Source: Gari tellinella (taxonomy: Eukaryota > Mollusca > Bivalvia > Cardiida > Psammobiidae). From it: 64,000 nt of DNA. This document shows positions 63,701 through 64,000 of the stretch, piece by piece. Location: contig OV277867.1 of assembly GCA_922989275.2 (NCBI GenBank), positions 37,750,070 through 37,814,069 of the forward strand, read 5' to 3'. Each line of letters starts with the position of its first letter. The stretch's first letter is position 1. The notes below the pieces were generated by a model. The model ran no database searches and was not told the DNA's origin. It was given only the letters and a program-made list of their open reading frames with translations. The position numbers were made by a program, and so were the translations under genes.

Positions 63701-63866
63701 TTTTCGCCTGACAACAAAACCCTTGCGACATCGTTCAAGAACGGCATTGTGTCATTCTGGTCAGTGGATGGTCTGGACGAACTGGGGACAATAAATGTTG
63801 GAGGGGAAACAACATGGGTAGATTTCTCACCACAAGGAGATACAGCGGCGGTCATGTGTTTGTTAG
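39373..63866 (+). CDS. NWD1/2-like NACHT and WD40 protein, 5' part (6 exons), continues past window
   Basis: Exons 39373-39774, 41724-41862, 46647-46782, 47306-49713, 50876-51111 and 63656-63866, all GT/AG with matching phases; about 1177 residues so far. MGCGNS at the N-terminus is an N-myristoylation-type motif. KIVVFVSSTFTDTKAERNQL, VDMRWGVTEEATNDHMTTD and CFLGHKYGYRPLP form the DUF4062-type domain found in NWD1, TEP1 and NPHP3. The NACHT P-loop GPSGCGKT is at about 498-505 and Walker B LFIVLDSLDQ at about 584-593. MTLHGHTETIRTCDYSPAG begins WD40 repeats. Proteins of this type are cytosolic STAND ATPases; the ligand is unknown. A lineage-specific paralogue is possible, so I give no symbol. 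Confidence 0.92.
39857..40052. repeat. Family B MITE in NWD intron 1
   Basis: CATCTCTATTAAGATCAC to GGTCGTAATAAAGAAGTG, with AAAAGCTCCCGAAGGAGCTT in the palindrome. Confidence 0.7.
41724..41862 (+). CDS. NWD-like exon 2 (start of DUF4062-type domain)
   Basis: Acceptor TTTCCAG, donor GTAAAT. DVVRSILEGD, then PKIVVFVSSTFTDTKAERNQ LMK. This is the hallmark first strand of the NWD1/TEP1/NPHP3 N-terminal domain. Confidence 0.92.
41882..42128. repeat. Family A MITE abutting a half copy
   Basis: TTAACTCTTTCGTCCATAGA to CTATGGGGTAAAGGGTTAA, only 20 bp after NWD exon 2. The right TTAA also starts a half copy (TTAATTCATTCGTCCATAG, to about 42250). Confidence 0.8.
43110..43588. repeat. D palindrome (43122-43183) and D1b MITE (43370-43588)
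   Basis: First core: CAAACAGTTTGGATCCTGAT GAGACGCCGCGGCGTCTC, without the usual loop. The second element starts TTAACGCATTCACTGTC and ends AGGCAGTGAAGGGGTTA with CAGACGTCGCGTGACGCGGC in its core. Confidence 0.75.
43889..44124. repeat. Family D2 MITE
   Basis: TA|CAGTGGAGAATCTGTTATTC to AGATTCTCCACTG|TA, with 13-bp perfect end repeats and a full palindrome. Confidence 0.88.
44437..44682. repeat. Family C MITE, shortened core
   Basis: TTAACTCATTGACCATGAAA, then AATGGCAAACAGTACAAACC GTGATCAGATCCCTCTGATC, ending TTTTGAATGAGTTGA. Confidence 0.7.
44862..44880 (+). repeat. Adjacent poly-A and poly-G runs
   Basis: Ten A followed by ten G inside a broken D core (TTGGGCCCGGATAATC.. and CATCTGGATCCAATCTG). 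Possible slippage or assembly error. Confidence 0.7.
45008..45420. repeat. Two D1b MITEs sharing one TTAA
   Basis: The first runs from TTAACCCGTCAACTGC to GCTGAAGGGCTTAA; the second starts at that same TTAA (TTAACCCTTTAGTCGCC) and ends near AGCGGCGAACAACTG. The second palindrome is almost perfect (CGCCGCGTAACGCGGCG). Confidence 0.75.
46296..46497. repeat. Family A MITE with core deleted
   Basis: TTAAACTATTTCGCCATAAA to GATGGAGGCAATGGGTTAA. AACAGACTGAAAGTTTAATC AGACTGTAG is all that remains of the palindrome. Confidence 0.65.
46647..46782 (+). CDS. NWD-like exon 3
   Basis: Acceptor TTTCAG, donor GTAAAA. DVYPYLRLVCRRLGIDFGTV DMRWGVTEEATNDHMTTDMC VKEIH, the most conserved part of the domain. 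Confidence 0.93.
47306..49713 (+). CDS. NWD-like exon 4 (NACHT domain)
   Basis: 2408 nt, acceptor TTCCAG, donor GTTAGT. The open frame begins upstream at 47238, but those codons are intronic. It encodes the end of the DUF4062-type domain, NACHT (GPSGCGKT, IVLDSLDQ), a winged-helix/helical region and the first WD40 strand (LHGHTETIRTCDYSPAG). No internal stops. Confidence 0.94.
49770..49852. repeat. Variant C/D palindrome
   Basis: CAAACACTGTAGATCAAGAC CAGCCGCCACGTCAATGGAG CTGCGGCTGTCCTTGATCTA CACTGTTTGAC. Arms complementary but with a centre not seen elsewhere here. It starts 57 bp after NWD exon 4. Confidence 0.65.
50030..50195. repeat. Family A right half
   Basis: AGCTTAAATCAGTCTAAAAC, AGAATGAGCCTTAAGGCGCA and CAACCTGCTTTAAGTGG, then GGCTATGGGGTAGTGGG. 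Confidence 0.6.
50263..50467. repeat. Family B MITE
   Basis: TA|CAGTACAACCTCTCTATTAC to GATAGGGAGGTTGTACTG|TA. Palindrome AGAAAGCTCCTTTAGGAGCT with long matching arms. Confidence 0.87.
50570..50821. repeat. CAGGGCTGCCAT MITE carrying an A-type palindrome, next to exon 5
   Basis: CAGGGCTGCCATAAG and GAAATGGCAGCCCTG ends, exact 6-bp duplication AAACCA on both sides. Inside is part of family A: TTACCCCATAGCCTGTTTCT followed by the palindrome. It ends 54 bp before NWD exon 5. Confidence 0.88.
50876..51111 (+). CDS. NWD-like exon 5 (WD40 repeat)
   Basis: Acceptor TTTTCAAG, donor GTACAG, 236 nt. LILSSADDSTMRIWDSTTGAE is a WD40 repeat; a second ends GGVMVWDKSGGQ. It is bounded by MITEs on both sides. 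Confidence 0.9.
51140..51661 (+). mobile_element. TTAA-flanked MITE with embedded tRNA-like promoter, copy 1
   Basis: TTAA|AGGGACTCGCAACCGG at left and CCGGTTGCGAGCCTCT|TTAA at right: inverted repeats of about 20 bp with a TTAA target. The interior holds CACGGGCTCAGACATTAACC and a tRNA-like segment at 51441-51530 (A box TGGTAGCCGAGGGGG, B box GGGTTCCAATCCC). No coding frame. It starts 28 bp after NWD exon 5. Confidence 0.87.
51686..51921. repeat. Family A MITE, core shortened
   Basis: TTAATCCATTTCCCCATAAA to GGCTATGGGGTAATGGGTTAA-type end; AAAGCAGACTAAAAGGCGCA shows loss of half an arm. Confidence 0.75.
52093..52630 (+). mobile_element. TTAA-flanked MITE with embedded tRNA-like promoter, copy 2
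   Basis: TTAA|AGGGACTCGCAACCGG at left and CTGGTTGCGAGTCGCT|TTAA at right. The tRNA-like segment 52405-52492 has A box TGGTCCATTGG and a canonical B box GGTTCGAATCC. Same orientation as copy 1, and the first 200 bp are nearly identical to it. Confidence 0.88.
53150..55720 (-). mobile_element. 5'-truncated LINE with near-intact reverse transcriptase
   Basis: The 3' end is at about 53150 with an A/T-rich tail (AAATAATAATC) after GCAAATAAATATG; the 5' end is near 55720, where similarity to an ORF2 starts in the pre-RT region. No endonuclease domain is present, so 5' truncation on insertion is likely. Confidence 0.8.
53558..55711 (-). pseudogene. LINE ORF2 reverse transcriptase, one frameshift near the C-terminus
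   Basis: A 649-codon open frame (55711-53762) contains [64 protein letters not shown], catalytic RLFADDTSLSF, HLGVNLSSDCKW and a terminal C.CG..CEN. It stops at 53762, but FLECPLYTQTRNIML and a further 50 residues continue in another frame to a stop at 53558, so a single small indel near 53765 broke the tail. Non-LTR clade of the Jockey/CR1/RTE-X type; exact clade uncertain. Confidence 0.85.
56291..56578. repeat. Family A MITE with a palindromic micro-insertion
   Basis: TTAACCCTTTACCCAATAGA to GGCTACTGGGTGAAATGTTAA-type end. Inside one palindrome arm is an extra 31-bp palindrome (56476-56506), beginning CCACAGAATTATACA and ending TATAATTCCGTGG, flanked by CTTTA on both sides. Confidence 0.82.
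57570..58140 (-). repeat. Tandem array of about 175-bp units, left arm
   Basis: CAGGGGCAATAACTCTG recurs at about 57579, 57756 and 57935, with a diverged one at 58121, separated by TTTCTTTACACCTTTGACAT segments. Confidence 0.8.
58655..58675. repeat. (TA)n microsatellite
   Basis: About ten TA units. Confidence 0.9.
59650..60560 (+). pseudogene. Decayed CXC-domain transposon-associated gene
   Basis: Reading across several frameshifts gives, in order: TFGEYAQAFVQSVYSHLTGT, TRIDVTFDT, EQSIKAATGKNHRSRRPTTW, IAEFLSSE, NKEADNRIIFHAKDAVASGF, YRDTDVILLMLC, WMLSGTAKQRG, VNKIYEALKVD and a Tesmin/TSO1-like CXC segment CYCKTKCSSAKCACYKS..CMYECGCEATHC. I recognise this order from multicopy uncharacterised proteins of molluscs and cnidarians with an EADTR motif and a C-terminal CXC domain (from memory, no search). 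Stops and frameshifts make this copy non-functional. An earlier frame at 59216-59473 could be a 5' piece. Confidence 0.65.
61735..61760. repeat. (ATA)n microsatellite
   Basis: About eight AAT/ATA units next to the right tandem array. Confidence 0.9.
61780..62500 (+). repeat. Tandem array of about 175-bp units, right arm
   Basis: CAGAGTTATTGCCCCTGG-type starts at about 61786, 61952, 62125, 62303 and 62478 (spacing 166-178), plus a diverged one at 61346. It is the inverted partner of 57570-58140 but with more units. Confidence 0.82.
63050..63120. repeat. D palindrome remnant
   Basis: CGTTGGGATCCAGATAAGAT CCTGCGTTACTTGG and TCTGATCAGGACCACATAGT TTGCAC. Confidence 0.5.
63127..63379. repeat. Family A MITE
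   Basis: TTAACCCTTTCCCTTATAGA to ATCAGGTAAAGGGTTAA. Palindrome centre GCGCCTTAGGGCGC, a variant with C:G pairs where other copies have T:A. Confidence 0.85.
63656..63866 (+). CDS. NWD-like exon 6 (WD40 repeats), gene continues
   Basis: Acceptor CTGATAG keeps phase 0 with exon 5; donor GTGAGT, phase 1. NLAVTSVRFSPDNKTLATSF KNGIVSFWSVDG is a WD40 repeat; VDFSPQGDTAAVMCL starts the next. An alternative acceptor 10 bases on (CACGCAG) would break the phase. Confidence 0.85.
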
Positions 63867-63883
63867 GTGAGTTTACTCATTGA

Positions 63884-64000
63884 GCCCATGTGACGCATAT
63901 ATGCGTCTCTTACCAAACGTGTAATTGTGAAGAGTACACTTGTCCATTGCAAACAGTGAAGTCCCTGATCAGAGGGCTCCTTCAGGAGCCCTCTGATCAG
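63884..64000. repeat. Family C MITE cut by the window end
   Basis: GAGCCCATGTGACGCATATA, AGAGTACACTTGTCC, then AACAGTGAAGTCCCTGATCA, GAGGGCTCCTTCAGGAGCCC TCTGATCAG to the last base. Confidence 0.7.

Overview
The window looks like animal nuclear DNA from a lophotrochozoan, most likely a bivalve mollusc. It is AT-rich, the genes are split into short exons with GT/AG introns, and transposons are extremely dense. No bacterial or phage operons are present. The host assignment is inference from gene and repeat style, not from a database match. Two genes can be followed exon by exon; almost everything else is mobile DNA.

Layout. 1-7667: gene-free, tiled with short inverted-repeat elements (MITEs). 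7668-23473, minus strand: a complete 11-exon gene for DNAJC25, a membrane-anchored J-domain co-chaperone of about 334 residues. Its first intron holds a truncated LINE, a decayed LINE tail and a tRNA-derived SINE. 23474-39372: intergenic, with LINE tails, a Helitron/pearl-like element with about 160-bp tandem units, a GACA microsatellite and more MITEs. 39373 to 63866 and beyond the window, plus strand: six exons of an NWD1/2-like STAND protein (myristoylation-type N-terminus, DUF4062-type domain, NACHT, start of WD40 repeats). Its fifth intron (about 12.5 kb) contains a nest of transposons with an almost intact LINE and a decayed CXC-domain gene.

Repeat system. Most small elements have two layers: terminal inverted repeats (TIRs) on the outside and a near-perfect 60-70-bp palindrome in the centre. 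I name the families here: A (TTAA target, CCCATTACCCCATA ends), C and D1b (TTAA target), B and D2 and D1a (TA target, CAGT... ends), E and a related family (CAGGGCT ends, 6-bp target duplication). The central palindromes fall into two lineages. The A/B lineage is AAAGCA..GTAAA.CAGAA; the C/D lineage is AAACAGT..GATCAGA. Each lineage occurs inside carriers with different ends and different target duplications, and both arms of a palindrome often change together. The sharing of hairpin cores between carriers that should use unrelated transposases is the most unusual thing here.

The genes do not form a pathway. The functional interest is in how repeats touch them: a MITE supplies the first AATAAA after the DNAJC25 stop codon, MITEs sit within 50 bp of both sides of NWD exon 5, and one ends just upstream of the NWD start codon.
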